Source: Moritella sp. Urea-trap-13
GTDB taxonomy: Bacteria; Pseudomonadota; Gammaproteobacteria; Enterobacterales; Moritellaceae
Assembly (NCBI RefSeq): GCF_002836355.1
Contig: NZ_PJCA01000039.1
Coordinates: forward strand, 280,008 to 344,007
Reading direction: 5' to 3'
Length of the DNA stretch: 64,000 nt
Shown: positions 40,691 through 50,193 of the stretch, piece by piece
Layout: each line of letters starts with the position of its first letter
How positions within the stretch are numbered: position 1 is the first letter of the stretch
Made by a program: the position numbers and the translations under genes
Notes under the pieces: generated by a model
The model's input: only the letters and a program-made list of their open reading frames with translations
Databases searched by the model: none
Told to the model about the DNA's origin: nothing

Positions 40691-41598
40691 TACAGTTTTT
40701 CCAAAGCGCCGCCAATGGCAGGTAAAAATCCAGAATCCATATTATCAGCAATCAATGCATGCTTTAGCGGCGTCACCGGAATAGTAAAATTGAGTTGCAG
40801 GCGGGTAATTAACGGTTCTAAAATATGACTCGGCAAGGCTAAGTTGATTTCTTTTACTTCAGGTAACTTCAACTGGCTCACCGCAAAGTCAGCTGAGCGT
40901 TGAATTTCCAAACTGAAATTATCCAGCAAGGGGCTATCAAGCTGATTTTCATGCAGGTCACGTAGACGAGCAAAACCACGTATACGGCGTGAAAAATACA
41001 ATTGATTATCATGAATAATGGTGAGATTAACTTCTTGATAATCCTGCTGAGAAATTAACATTTGGGTATTTTTTTGTTTCGCGTCGGCAGGGGTATTAAA
41101 TAGATTTGCCGTCGCTAATTCCTCAATAGCAATGCTGATAAGTTCGAGTTTTACTTGCTGTATTGCACTGACAATTAATTCAACCAAGCTTTTTGAACAA
41201 TAAACTAAATTAATTTTATTTTGATTCGGCACCGAAAAATAATCGAATACCACAGAATCAATCGCTTCATGAATAAACTCTTTGGCAATGAAAGGTAATG
41301 AACTAGCAATTTCATTATCAGGCACATTCGGTTTGTCAATTTGTAATAACTGATACAGCTGGTTCGACAACACCACATGGCAAGTCGCTGCATCTAAATT
41401 ATGTTTTGCGACCAGTTCACTGAGCGTTTTGACCAATTCAGATACATCATTAAACGCAATTGAATCAAGTACTGCAATAGCATCATTACCCAGCGACAAG
41501 GCACAAATATCAACGCGCTGCTTAGCGATAAAAACACCCAGTTTTGCTTGCTTGTGACGACTTTTAAACCAGGGTATACGCATAAGATTCTGTTGCAC
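40690..41598 (-). CDS. mshI: MSHA biogenesis protein MshI (PilM-like)
   Basis: MshI resembles PilM, the cytosolic actin-fold protein that recruits the pilus alignment complex through PilN. The 302-residue product lacks membrane segments and begins near RIPWFKSRHKQAKLGVFIAK. It ends in FLPAIGGALEKL, like PilM-type C-termini. It is the first gene of the main msh assembly unit; the 140-base gap to csrD probably holds its promoter. All genes from here to mshN touch or overlap their neighbours, except mshK-mshL (15 bases). Confidence 0.85.
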   Translation of the reverse strand: MQQNLMRIPWFKSRHKQAKLGVFIAKQRVDICALSLGNDAIAVLDSIAFNDVSELVKTLSELVAKHNLDAATCHVVLSNQLYQLLQIDKPNVPDNEIASSLPFIAKEFIHEAIDSVVFDYFSVPNQNKINLVYCSKSLVELIVSAIQQVKLELISIAIEELATANLFNTPADAKQKNTQMLISQQDYQEVNLTIIHDNQLYFSRRIRGFARLRDLHENQLDSPLLDNFSLEIQRSADFAVSQLKLPEVKEINLALPSHILEPLITRLQLNFTIPVTPLKHALIADNMDSGFLPAIGGALEKL

Positions 41599-41738
41599 CT
41601 AAATAAATGAATAATGAATTATCAATTTCTTGCGGGCTATCATACTTTAATCGGCATTAAGTAGTAAGCAAAGTGTGATATTAGCACGGTTTTAACATCA
41701 GAGAAATGCACAAAAATAACATTCAAACCAACTAGTCT

Positions 41739-43649
41739 TCAAGCCAACACACTGACTTTATTACAAAAATAACCTTGAGCACCGTAAACGCCGAGTTTAT
41801 TCAGCGCATCCCACTCACCTTTAGACTCAACACCGACAGCAATCACCTTGGTGGCGAGATTCACCGTGCCACCGAGAATACTGCGGATGGCTAATTGATT
41901 GATTTGACGTTTATGTAAGTCACGCACCAAACTCGGATGGATCTTGATAACGTCCACATTTAACTTTTTAATATAAGAAGAATCAACCACATCCTGACCG
42001 ACCATATCCACTGCGAGACAACAACCGAGCGCTTTTAAATTTTTCGCTGGTTCGATTAGCATCTCCAAATTACGATTAATTTGATATTCATGGATCTCAA
42101 AATATAACAGTGAACGTAATGCCGCAGGTAAGCGAATAATATCTAAGTACACCGCGCGCATAAAACGTTTATCTAAATAACTCTGGATATCTAAGTTTAT
42201 CCCGCAAGCAATGGGTTCACGCGTTTCTAAATTAGAGATAGCGTGCTCTACGGTCAGACGGTCAATACGTTTCAATACCCCACATTTCTCTGCCATCGGT
42301 AAAAATACCCCAGCATGTACCCAATCATCATTTTCATCTTTCAATCTTGGGTATATTTCATAACCTAATACTTGTTTATCTGCCATGCTAAGAATTAATT
42401 GCTGTTCATAATGGAAGCCATTATTGTTAAAGGTTTTATCAAACAAACCACGCCATCTCACGGTACCTTTGGCATACACAGGTACCTGTTCATCTTGCTC
42501 ATATAAGAACCAACCGGAACAGCCTTGCAGCACCGCAATTTTTAAAGCTTGATCGACGCTTTCTAATACCTCTTCTGCATCTTCGCCGTAGTTATAAATA
42601 GCCACACCAGTATAAAATAATTCATCACAATCGACAGGGGTTGATAAGCTGACTCTGGATAGCAACTTATATAACTGCTTCATCACAATTTCTGATTCAG
42701 GTCCGGTGATCCTCGGTAATAAAATAATAAACTGATCACCACGATAACGCGCAAGTACAGAGCCGGTAAAACGATCGACAAATTTACTCAGTAATGCACT
42801 GACTGACTTCACCATCTCATCAACATCTGCAACGCCATGGTCATAATTTAATTGCGATAACTCATACATTTCTATCTTGATAACAGTACCCGCAATAACA
42901 CCAGGGTCGGATAACATAGCCTCAAGTTGATTTAAAAAGAAATCACGGTTACCTATGCCTGTAGATGGATCAACGAAGGCGTTAGTACGCATATAGGAGT
43001 CAAAGCGGCTACGCTCTTTTTTGGTATCTTCAAGATCGGCGATTAACTTATCAAATGCACGGCTGGTTGCCTTTGGCCATTCAGATTCACAGCCAACAGC
43101 CACTTTGAGGTGGTCGCCATTAAGGATCTGATAACTGCGCAACGACAACAGCTCTGCGCCATACATGCCTTTTTTAAGTAATCGAATTGCAATAACTAAA
43201 CCAAACAAGGCAATCACTAAGCCAGTTCCGACGCCAGTTAATAATACCGAGGGATATTCCATCGCGTAATATGGCGACAGCATCACCACCTTCGCAGTGA
43301 AGTCATTATTAACGCGTAATTTAAAGTTATATTCTTTAAGGAAGGAGGTCACGGCAACAGGATCAGGGGTATTAGCATCAAAGTAATAACTAACGATACC
43401 GTCTTTTTCGACAGTTAATTGTAATACCGAATGCGCGCGCAATAACTCAGGCAGCCAGAATGCAAAACGCGGTTCGCTATCTTCCATTGCCAGTTGCTCA
43501 TCCATGACATCAATGAGACGGGAAATATTTTGTTTTTGAGTTTCAATCGCCAATTCGCGTAAACTCACCGCACCGCCGAGCAGCACTACACCGACTGATG
43601 AAAGCACACAAAAGATAATAAAACCAATCAGTTTATTGGTAAATTTCAT
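41739..43649 (-). CDS. csrD: CsrD/MshH: degenerate GGDEF-EAL regulator of CsrB-type sRNA decay
   Basis: CsrD (MshH in vibrios) is an inner-membrane protein that targets CsrB/CsrC small RNAs for RNase E decay. The 636-residue product has two membrane segments (about 9-28 and 133-155), a HAMP-like linker, a GGDEF-like domain with RYRGDQF in place of GGDEF (about 315), and an EAL-like domain whose signature reads LGYEIYPR instead of EAL. Both active sites appear lost, as in E. coli CsrD, so a regulatory rather than enzymatic role is expected. It precedes mshI in the same order as in V. cholerae. Confidence 0.9.
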   Translation of the reverse strand: MKFTNKLIGFIIFCVLSSVGVVLLGGAVSLRELAIETQKQNISRLIDVMDEQLAMEDSEPRFAFWLPELLRAHSVLQLTVEKDGIVSYYFDANTPDPVAVTSFLKEYNFKLRVNNDFTAKVVMLSPYYAMEYPSVLLTGVGTGLVIALFGLVIAIRLLKKGMYGAELLSLRSYQILNGDHLKVAVGCESEWPKATSRAFDKLIADLEDTKKERSRFDSYMRTNAFVDPSTGIGNRDFFLNQLEAMLSDPGVIAGTVIKIEMYELSQLNYDHGVADVDEMVKSVSALLSKFVDRFTGSVLARYRGDQFIILLPRITGPESEIVMKQLYKLLSRVSLSTPVDCDELFYTGVAIYNYGEDAEEVLESVDQALKIAVLQGCSGWFLYEQDEQVPVYAKGTVRWRGLFDKTFNNNGFHYEQQLILSMADKQVLGYEIYPRLKDENDDWVHAGVFLPMAEKCGVLKRIDRLTVEHAISNLETREPIACGINLDIQSYLDKRFMRAVYLDIIRLPAALRSLLYFEIHEYQINRNLEMLIEPAKNLKALGCCLAVDMVGQDVVDSSYIKKLNVDVIKIHPSLVRDLHKRQINQLAIRSILGGTVNLATKVIAVGVESKGEWDALNKLGVYGAQGYFCNKVSVLA

Positions 43650-44028
43650 ATATTCTTATACATCCCTATATCAGAATCTAATCTTGCAAAAATTTAATTT
43701 TGTTGATGATAACTAACTTACCGTATCGTCATCGATTCTACGGCATTTCAAAATGAAAAGCAGATAATATACCGAACGGTATCAAGAATAAAAAACCAGT
43801 TTAGCGAGTAATACGAATAAAAAACAACTAATTTTAGGCTCGATTAAGTATAAATGTGACCTTAATCCACCGCTAAAATGAATAATTTTTTTCCATATTT
43901 ATCGTTATAATTTCAAATCATAACACTATGTTGTTATTTATTGTCTCATCAATTCCTGAACTACAAATAATAAAAAACCCCGAAAATCGAGGTTCTTATA
44001 TCATCATGTTAAACAATCAATTCGGGAG
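43650..44028. other. Spacer between ssb and csrD
   Basis: No gene is visible in these 379 bases. The ssb terminator lies at 43972-43994. A perfect palindrome ATACCG-AA-CGGTAT (43769-43782) lies about 120 bases upstream of csrD and is a candidate operator. The rest is AT-rich and presumably carries the csrD promoter. Confidence 0.5.
43972..43994 (-). terminator. Terminator of ssb
   Basis: On the minus strand AACCTCG and CGGGGTT pair (7 base pairs with one G-U) around a 5-base loop and run into TTTTTTATT. The hairpin lies about 35 bases after the ssb stop codon. Confidence 0.82.
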
Positions 44029-44676
44029 CTAAAACGGAATGTCGTCATCAAAGTCAGCAGATGGTTCGTTAAAACCTTGCTGTGGTGCTTGAGGCGCTGC
44101 TGCAGGTGCTTGCTGTTGTGGAGCATAGCTTTGCTGCTGTGGAGCCTGTTGCTGTGGAGCTTGTTGTGGCTGTTGGTTACTATTGTTATAACCGCCACCT
44201 TGCTGTTGTGCAGGTGCTGCAGCCGGTTGTTGTGGCTGACCCCAACCTGCATTTTGATTCTGCTGCTGTTGTGGCTGTTGGTTATTACTGTTGTAACCAC
44301 CTTGCTGCTGTTGTTGACCGCCTTGACGGGCACCAATCATCTGCATTACACCGTTAAAACCTTGTACTACAACTTCTGTAGTGTAACGGTCTTGGCCATT
44401 TTGATCTTGCCATTTACGTGTTTGTAAGGCGCCTTCAATGTATACCTGTGAACCTTTACGTAGGTATTCACCAGCAATTTCCGCTAGTTTACCGAATACA
44501 GCAACACGGTGCCATTCAGTTTTCTCACGCTGTTCGCCAGTTTGCTTATCACGCCACGATTCACTTGTCGCAATCGTTAGATTGGCAACCGCGCCACCAT
44601 TTGGGAATGAGCGGATTTCAGGATCATTACCTAAATTACCAAGAATAATTACTTTATTTACGCCACGACTGGCCAT
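44029..44676 (-). CDS. ssb: Single-stranded DNA-binding protein SSB
   Basis: SSB coats single-stranded DNA and recruits repair and replication partners. The 215-residue product has the OB-fold (about 1-112: [41 protein letters not shown]), a long linker (about 115-203) almost wholly Q, N, G, P and A, and the partner-binding tip DFDDDIPF. The linker makes it longer than E. coli SSB (178). The frame is open 7 codons upstream, but the ATG at 44676 follows AGGAG. That ribosome site lies inside the 3' end of yajR, so the two genes are probably cotranscribed. Confidence 0.95.
   Translation of the reverse strand: MASRGVNKVIILGNLGNDPEIRSFPNGGAVANLTIATSESWRDKQTGEQREKTEWHRVAVFGKLAEIAGEYLRKGSQVYIEGALQTRKWQDQNGQDRYTTEVVVQGFNGVMQMIGARQGGQQQQQGGYNSNNQQPQQQQNQNAGWGQPQQPAAAPAQQQGGGYNNSNQQPQQAPQQQAPQQQSYAPQQQAPAAAPQAPQQGFNEPSADFDDDIPF
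44082..44336. repeat. Low-complexity CAG/CAA-rich tract encoding the SSB linker
   Basis: About 255 bases are dominated by CAA/CAG, GGT and GCA-type codons on the minus strand, coding the Gln-rich SSB linker. Imperfect short repeats such as TTGCTGTTGTGG recur on the plus strand. This is coding low complexity, prone to length variation by slippage, and it creates spurious open frames on the opposite strand. Confidence 0.75.
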
Positions 44677-44677
44677 G

Positions 44678-46051
44678 CTAGCTCCTGTGCTGTTCACGAA
44701 CCAGGTTCAAAGCCTGGTCTATTTCAAAATCTTTAGTCGCTTTTAAATAAGCGACCTGCTCTTCTAATACTACTACAGCTTCATTAATACCGGATAGCGA
44801 TATTAGCTTTTCGGCTATTAATTCAGCTTCTCTTTGGTTTGCGATGGTCACAGCGATAGTATGCGCCTTCACTTGACCGACATTTTCTAGCCCCAAAGAA
44901 ATAACAAACCACACTATCATTACCGCAGCAATAATAAAGAATAAACCTTGAGAACCCAATTGCGTATACAAACTACCCGCAATAATACCGCCACAAAATG
45001 CACCCGCAAACTGTGAGGTTGAGTAAATGCCCATTGCCGATCCCTTAGCACCAGCCGGAGCTGACATAGAGATCATCGCAGGTAACGAAGCTTCTAAAAA
45101 GTTAAACGCGGTAAAATACAACACAATCGCTAAGCCAAATAGCCATAGATTACCATTTGCAAAGCCCATGACACACAAGGCAACACCCATTAATGCAATG
45201 GCGAATAAGAAAAATTGTTTATTCATTTTCTTTTTCGCCGCAATAATCAACATCGGCACCATCAGTATAAATGATAGCAGTAATGCCGGGAAATATATCC
45301 ACCAGTGGTGCTCACCAACTAGTCCTGCCGCCTCTAACTCAAATGGCAGTGATACAAATACTGCAGTCAGGGTTAAGTGTAATACAAAGATACCCACATC
45401 GAGACGCAATAATTGCGGATCCCGCAACATGGCTCTTAACTTGTTTTTATTGGTACTGGCATCGCCCGCTGGCGCTTTGGTTGTGGAGTTCGGCACAATA
45501 TAATGCACCACTAACATACCAACAATAGCCAAGGCAGCAGTAACAAAGAAGATACCTTTAAGACCTATCCATTGTGCTAATACCGGGCCCGCCACCAACG
45601 AAAACGCAAATGACAGTCCGATACACATACCAATGACCGCCATCACTTTAGGACGTTGTTGCTCACGAGTGATATCGGCAGCTAACGCCAGAATAGCACT
45701 GGCAACAGCGCCAGTTCCTTGCAATATACGTCCGAAAGCCACGCCGTAAACGGAATCAGCCATACCGGCGACAATACTACCTAAGCAAAATAGGCCTAAA
45801 CCAGCAATAATAACGGGCTTACGACCAATACGATCAGACAACTGCCCCATCGGTATTTGCAGCATCGCTTGGGTCAAACCATAAGCACCGATCACGATAC
45901 CAACCCACAGTGGCGAATAACCGATTAAATCACGCCCATAAATAGCAAAAACAGGCATGATCATAAATAACCCCAGCATTCTTAAGCCAAATACTAATGC
46001 TAACGACACCGCTGTTTTTTGCTCTAATTTAGATAAAGCTACATTATCCAT
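44678..46051 (-). CDS. yajR: MFS transporter YajR with C-terminal YAM domain
   Basis: A major facilitator superfamily proton-coupled exporter of unknown substrate. The 457-residue product has 12 membrane segments with the loop 2-3 motif A ([13 protein letters not shown]) and motif B-like [18 protein letters not shown] soluble C-terminal ferredoxin-like YAM domain (about 390-457) is the distinguishing mark of E. coli YajR, with which the sequence agrees throughout. The stop codon lies one base before the ssb start. Neighbouring an SSB gene, it may share a promoter with DNA maintenance, but a functional link is not shown. Confidence 0.88.
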   Translation of the reverse strand: MDNVALSKLEQKTAVSLALVFGLRMLGLFMIMPVFAIYGRDLIGYSPLWVGIVIGAYGLTQAMLQIPMGQLSDRIGRKPVIIAGLGLFCLGSIVAGMADSVYGVAFGRILQGTGAVASAILALAADITREQQRPKVMAVIGMCIGLSFAFSLVAGPVLAQWIGLKGIFFVTAALAIVGMLVVHYIVPNSTTKAPAGDASTNKNKLRAMLRDPQLLRLDVGIFVLHLTLTAVFVSLPFELEAAGLVGEHHWWIYFPALLLSFILMVPMLIIAAKKKMNKQFFLFAIALMGVALCVMGFANGNLWLFGLAIVLYFTAFNFLEASLPAMISMSAPAGAKGSAMGIYSTSQFAGAFCGGIIAGSLYTQLGSQGLFFIIAAVMIVWFVISLGLENVGQVKAHTIAVTIANQREAELIAEKLISLSGINEAVVVLEEQVAYLKATKDFEIDQALNLVREQHRS

Positions 46052-46561
46052 AATTAATCCATCAACCCCTTAATATTTACAGCGCCATGTTAACACGTCA
46101 TGCCAGCTGACAATAAAAATTTATTTAAAACAAAAACAATGACGCTCGCCATGCTTTAGCATTAACAAAAAACAAAAATAACCGTAAAACACCAAGTTGA
46201 TAATAGTTAATGACATTAAACGCCAAAATAAGACAGCAAGACAATGAAAACCAAAGTGTATACAAGGTTAAACCATTGATACCGCTAAACGATAAAAGTA
46301 TGAGTCGAGATAAACCGGAATGCTAACTTGACTCATTTATACCACCCAGATATGTTAAGCGAAGTTAACAACCCATTAAGAAAAATGTATAAAGAGGTTA
46401 GCTTGGGTTTTCGACTGCTAGTCAATACTTTAGTACCAAGCTGCATTAAACTTAGGTATTAGGTTTAATCGTTAAATTAAGTCATTAACTCAATTGTATC
46501 GCTTTATAATACTACTCAGCATAAATATGGATATCACCACACACACTAAAGGATTAGTCAT
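46052..46561. other. 510-base divergent regulatory spacer between yajR and the LuxR-type regulator
   Basis: No gene or RNA is recognisable. It holds two symmetric elements: ATGAGTC/GACTCAT (46300-46336) and TGTTAA-N6-TTAACA (46353-46370). A TATAAT at 46505-46510, 52 bases before the regulator's start, may be its -10 box with a weak TCATTA (46482-46487) as -35. The length and the symmetric sites suggest that the downstream regulator is itself controlled. Confidence 0.5.
46353..46370. promoter_or_regulatory. Symmetric operator candidate TGTTAA-N6-TTAACA
   Basis: Two perfect 6-base arms with a 6-base spacer (GCGAAG) give an 18-base site with one helical turn between half-sites, typical for a dimeric regulator. 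It resembles the TyrR box layout (TGTAAA-N6-TTTACA) but differs at one position per half, so no family is assigned. Confidence 0.4.
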
Positions 46562-47200
46562 ATGTCGGATTACCCAAATGTAGTACTACTGTCACAACCG
46601 AGCCTGCAAGTGGCTACCTTGGTCTCTTGTTTAAGAGCCAAACTCGATATACCGGTACAACAATTACGAGAAGTCGCCGAAATTGAACGGATCTCGATTG
46701 ATAACAACTTACTATTACTGGTTGATACAGACAATCTCAGCAGTATTTCACAAGAGCAACTGAAAAATAAATTAAAGCAATACCATGGCATGTTTCGTTT
46801 GGCATTAATTAATTTAAGTGATGATACCACGATGGAGAACATTTCCACCTGGCCATCAATATTCGGCGTGTTTAATAAACGCGATGAACTCGACGTAGTC
46901 TGTAAAGGCATAGGAAAGATAACCGAAGGTGAATTTTGGATGCCAAGACGTACTCTCAGTTCTTTGATTTCAATTTACCGTTCCACTAAAACCGTTGATT
47001 TAGATAGAAAACCAGAGCTGACCACTCGTGAACAAGAAATTTTACGTCAGTTAATGACCGGCTCATCAAATTTAGAAATTGCCGATGCATTATATGTCAG
47101 TGAACACACCATTAAATCGCATCTCTATAATGTGTTCAAAAAAATCAAAGTTAAAAATCGCCTACAAGCAGTATCTTGGGCGAAAGAAAATCTGATTTAA
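46562..47200 (+). CDS. LuxR-type regulator of the CsgD/VpsT/QstR group
   Basis: A transcription factor with a receiver-like N-terminal domain (1-140) that lacks an obvious phosphorylation pocket. Its C-terminal LuxR helix-turn-helix (about 153-212: LTTREQEILRQLMTGSSNLE, EHTIKSHLYNVFKKI, NRLQAVSWAKENL) is very like CsgD. In the loop after the receiver it has WMPR at 126-129, where VpsT has its c-di-GMP-binding W[FLM][TS]R; the third residue here is proline. Its place between ssb and uvrA matches V. cholerae VC0396 (QstR), the activator of natural transformation genes. The QstR assignment is positional inference; CsgD-like is certain at family level. The 212-residue length fits. Confidence 0.88.
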   Translation: MSDYPNVVLLSQPSLQVATLVSCLRAKLDIPVQQLREVAEIERISIDNNLLLLVDTDNLSSISQEQLKNKLKQYHGMFRLALINLSDDTTMENISTWPSIFGVFNKRDELDVVCKGIGKITEGEFWMPRRTLSSLISIYRSTKTVDLDRKPELTTREQEILRQLMTGSSNLEIADALYVSEHTIKSHLYNVFKKIKVKNRLQAVSWAKENLI

Positions 47201-47315
47201 CCGAGAATCGCTCACAGTGGTAAAGTCCACTTAGACTCAAGTTTCTTCTAAAGTAATGCCTAACAAGTTCGAGTATGCGATACTGGCTGATTATTTTATG
47301 TAGTGTGAGTTATGT

Positions 47316-50192
47316 ATGGATCAAATCATTGTTCGGGGCGCACGCACCCATAACCTTAAAGATATCAATGTTGAACTACCACGCGATAAGCTTATTGTTA
47401 TCACTGGGTTATCGGGTTCTGGCAAGTCGTCGTTAGCATTTGATACGCTTTATGCAGAAGGTCAGCGTCGCTATGTAGAATCGCTTTCTGCTTATGCCAG
47501 ACAGTTCCTATCGTTAATGGAAAAGCCCGATGTCGATCATATAGAAGGTCTCTCTCCAGCGATCTCTATCGAGCAAAAATCAACATCGCATAACCCACGC
47601 TCAACAGTCGGTACCATCACCGAGATCTACGATTATCTGCGCCTGTTGTTTGCCCGTGTTGGCGAACCACGTTGCCCTACTCACAATGCCCCATTAGCAG
47701 CACAGACGATCACCCAGATGGTTGATCACGTGTTGGCGTTAGAGACCGGCCGTAAACTGATGTTATTAGCCCCGATCGTCAAAGAGCGTAAGGGCGAGCA
47801 TGTTAAGACCCTCGCTAGTTTAGCCAGCCAAGGTTATATCCGTGCGCGTATCGACGGTGAAGTGTGTGATCTTTCCGATCCACCGGCATTAGACCTACAT
47901 AAAAAACATACTATTGAAGTAGTGATCGATCGCTTTAAAGTCCGAGATGATCTGCAACTGCGTCTCTCGGAGTCTTTTGAAACTGCACTCAACATGTCTG
48001 GCGGCACCGCTTATATTACCGATATGGATGATAACAACGCGGAGCCGATCGTGTTTTCGGCTAACTTTGCTTGCCCTCAGTGTGGTTATAGCATGGCAGA
48101 ACTTGAGCCAAGGGTGTTCTCGTTTAACAACCCTGCTGGTGCTTGCCATTCTTGTGATGGTCTTGGGGTGCAACAATATTTTGATCACGACCGCATTATT
48201 ATCAACGCCGACTTGAGTCTATCTGGTGGCGCGATCCGTGGTTGGGATAAACGTAATTTTTATTATTTCCAAATGCTCACCTCACTGGCTAAGCATTATA
48301 AATTTGATCTCACCAAACCGTTTAATTCATTAACCAGCGAAGTACAAGATTACATCCTGCAAGGCAGTGGCGAGCAAGAAATTGAATTTAACTATGTCAA
48401 TGATCGTGGCGATATTGTTGTCCGCCGCCACGCGTTCGAAGGCATCATTCCGAATATGCAGCGCCGCTATAAAGAAACGGAGTCGAATGCAGTACGTGAA
48501 GAACTGGGGAAATACTTAACCACTAAACCCTGCGAGACTTGTTCAGGTTCACGTTTGCGCCAAGAAGCACGCCACGTATATATACAAGAAACCACATTGC
48601 CGGAAGTATCACGCATGGCCATAGGTGAAGCATTTGATTTCTTTGCTGGTATGGAACTACCTGGTCAAAAAGGTCAAATTGCCGAAAAGATCCTCAAAGA
48701 AATTGGCGATCGTCTGGGGTTCTTGGTTAATGTTGGTCTTAATTATTTAAGTCTAGAGCGCAGCGCTGATACTTTATCCGGTGGTGAAGCACAGCGTATT
48801 CGTCTGGCGAGTCAAATTGGCGCAGGTCTGGTTGGCGTGATGTACGTACTCGATGAACCGTCGATCGGTTTACACCAACGTGATAACGAGCGCTTGTTGC
48901 AAACCCTGATCCACTTACGTGATCTTGGCAATACCGTAATTGTTGTTGAACACGATGAAGATGCGATCCGTGCCGCTGATTACGTGCTGGATATAGGCCC
49001 TGGTGCGGGTGTTCATGGTGGTGAGATCGTCGCTCGCGGTAATGTCGATGATATCTTAAAATGTGAAAATTCACTGACAGCCGATTACCTTAGTGGCCGT
49101 AAAGCCATAGAGATCCCTGCGCAACGTACACCGTTAACGGATAAATGGGTTCATCTTAAAGGCGCAACCGGTAACAACCTTAAAAATGTGGATCTTTCGG
49201 TACCCGTTGGGGTGATGACCTGTGTAACAGGTGTTTCAGGCTCTGGTAAATCGACCCTGATTAATGATACTTTCTTTAAAATTGCCCATATCGAATTGAA
49301 TGGCGCAACAGTAACAACACCAGCACCTTATGTTTCAATAGAAGGACTGGATCAGCTCGATAAAGTTGTCGACATAGACCAAAGCCCAATTGGTCGAACC
49401 CCACGTTCAAACCCTGCAACCTATACCGGTATCTTCACCGCTATCCGGGAGATTTTTGCTGGTACGCAAGAATCCCGTTCGCGTGGTTATAAACCCGGGC
49501 GCTTTAGCTTTAATGTTAAAGGTGGTCGCTGTGAAGCCTGCCAAGGTGACGGCTTAATCAAAGTAGAAATGCATTTCTTACCTGATGTCTATGTACCTTG
49601 TGATAGCTGTAAAAGCCAACGTTATAACCGCGAAACGTTAGAAGTACGTTACAAAGGTAAGAATATTCACGAAGTATTGGATATGACAGTTGAAGAGGCT
49701 AATACCTTCTTTGCGCCGATCCCGCCTATTGCGCGTAAATTACAAACCTTAATGGATGTAGGCCTTTCTTATATACGTTTAGGTCAATCAGCAACAACCT
49801 TATCTGGTGGCGAAGCACAACGCGTGAAATTAGCTAAAGAGTTATCCAAACGCGATACTGGCCAAACCTTGTATATCTTGGATGAACCGACTACAGGTCT
49901 GCATTTTCATGATATTAAGTTGTTGATGAAAGTATTACACCGCCTACGCGACCACGGTAATACTATCGTCATTATTGAGCATAACCTTGATGTCGTTAAA
50001 ACAGCAGATTGGGTTATTGATCTAGGTCCTGAAGGCGGTAGCGGTGGTGGTGAAATACTGGTTGCTGGCACACCTGAAACGGTAGCAGAACATCCAGACA
50101 GCCATACTGCACGCTTTCTAAAGCCAATGCTTGAACGTACAAAGCAGCTGAGTACTCTCAACCACCAGAATAATATTAACCAAGAGTCATAG
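47316..50192 (+). CDS. uvrA: Excinuclease ABC subunit A (UvrA)
   Basis: UvrA recognises bulky DNA lesions and loads UvrB in nucleotide excision repair. The 958-residue product has two ABC ATPase modules: Walker [10 protein letters not shown] (31-39) and GVSGSGKST (about 645), with signatures [12 protein letters not shown] and [12 protein letters not shown]. Zinc fingers follow the patterns CPQC...CHSC and CEAC...CDSC. It agrees closely with E. coli UvrA over its full length. The ribosome site is weak (GTGAG). No canonical LexA box is visible in the 115 bases upstream. It is 1 base from the following gene. Confidence 0.97.
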   Translation: MDQIIVRGARTHNLKDINVELPRDKLIVITGLSGSGKSSLAFDTLYAEGQRRYVESLSAYARQFLSLMEKPDVDHIEGLSPAISIEQKSTSHNPRSTVGTITEIYDYLRLLFARVGEPRCPTHNAPLAAQTITQMVDHVLALETGRKLMLLAPIVKERKGEHVKTLASLASQGYIRARIDGEVCDLSDPPALDLHKKHTIEVVIDRFKVRDDLQLRLSESFETALNMSGGTAYITDMDDNNAEPIVFSANFACPQCGYSMAELEPRVFSFNNPAGACHSCDGLGVQQYFDHDRIIINADLSLSGGAIRGWDKRNFYYFQMLTSLAKHYKFDLTKPFNSLTSEVQDYILQGSGEQEIEFNYVNDRGDIVVRRHAFEGIIPNMQRRYKETESNAVREELGKYLTTKPCETCSGSRLRQEARHVYIQETTLPEVSRMAIGEAFDFFAGMELPGQKGQIAEKILKEIGDRLGFLVNVGLNYLSLERSADTLSGGEAQRIRLASQIGAGLVGVMYVLDEPSIGLHQRDNERLLQTLIHLRDLGNTVIVVEHDEDAIRAADYVLDIGPGAGVHGGEIVARGNVDDILKCENSLTADYLSGRKAIEIPAQRTPLTDKWVHLKGATGNNLKNVDLSVPVGVMTCVTGVSGSGKSTLINDTFFKIAHIELNGATVTTPAPYVSIEGLDQLDKVVDIDQSPIGRTPRSNPATYTGIFTAIREIFAGTQESRSRGYKPGRFSFNVKGGRCEACQGDGLIKVEMHFLPDVYVPCDSCKSQRYNRETLEVRYKGKNIHEVLDMTVEEANTFFAPIPPIARKLQTLMDVGLSYIRLGQSATTLSGGEAQRVKLAKELSKRDTGQTLYILDEPTTGLHFHDIKLLMKVLHRLRDHGNTIVIIEHNLDVVKTADWVIDLGPEGGSGGGEILVAGTPETVAEHPDSHTARFLKPMLERTKQLSTLNHQNNINQES

Positions 50193-50193
50193 T

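Noticed and set aside
44077..44427. Leu/Val-rich plus-strand frames opposite ssb
   Set aside because: They are the complement of the CAG/CAA-rich SSB linker, and low-complexity translation explains them.
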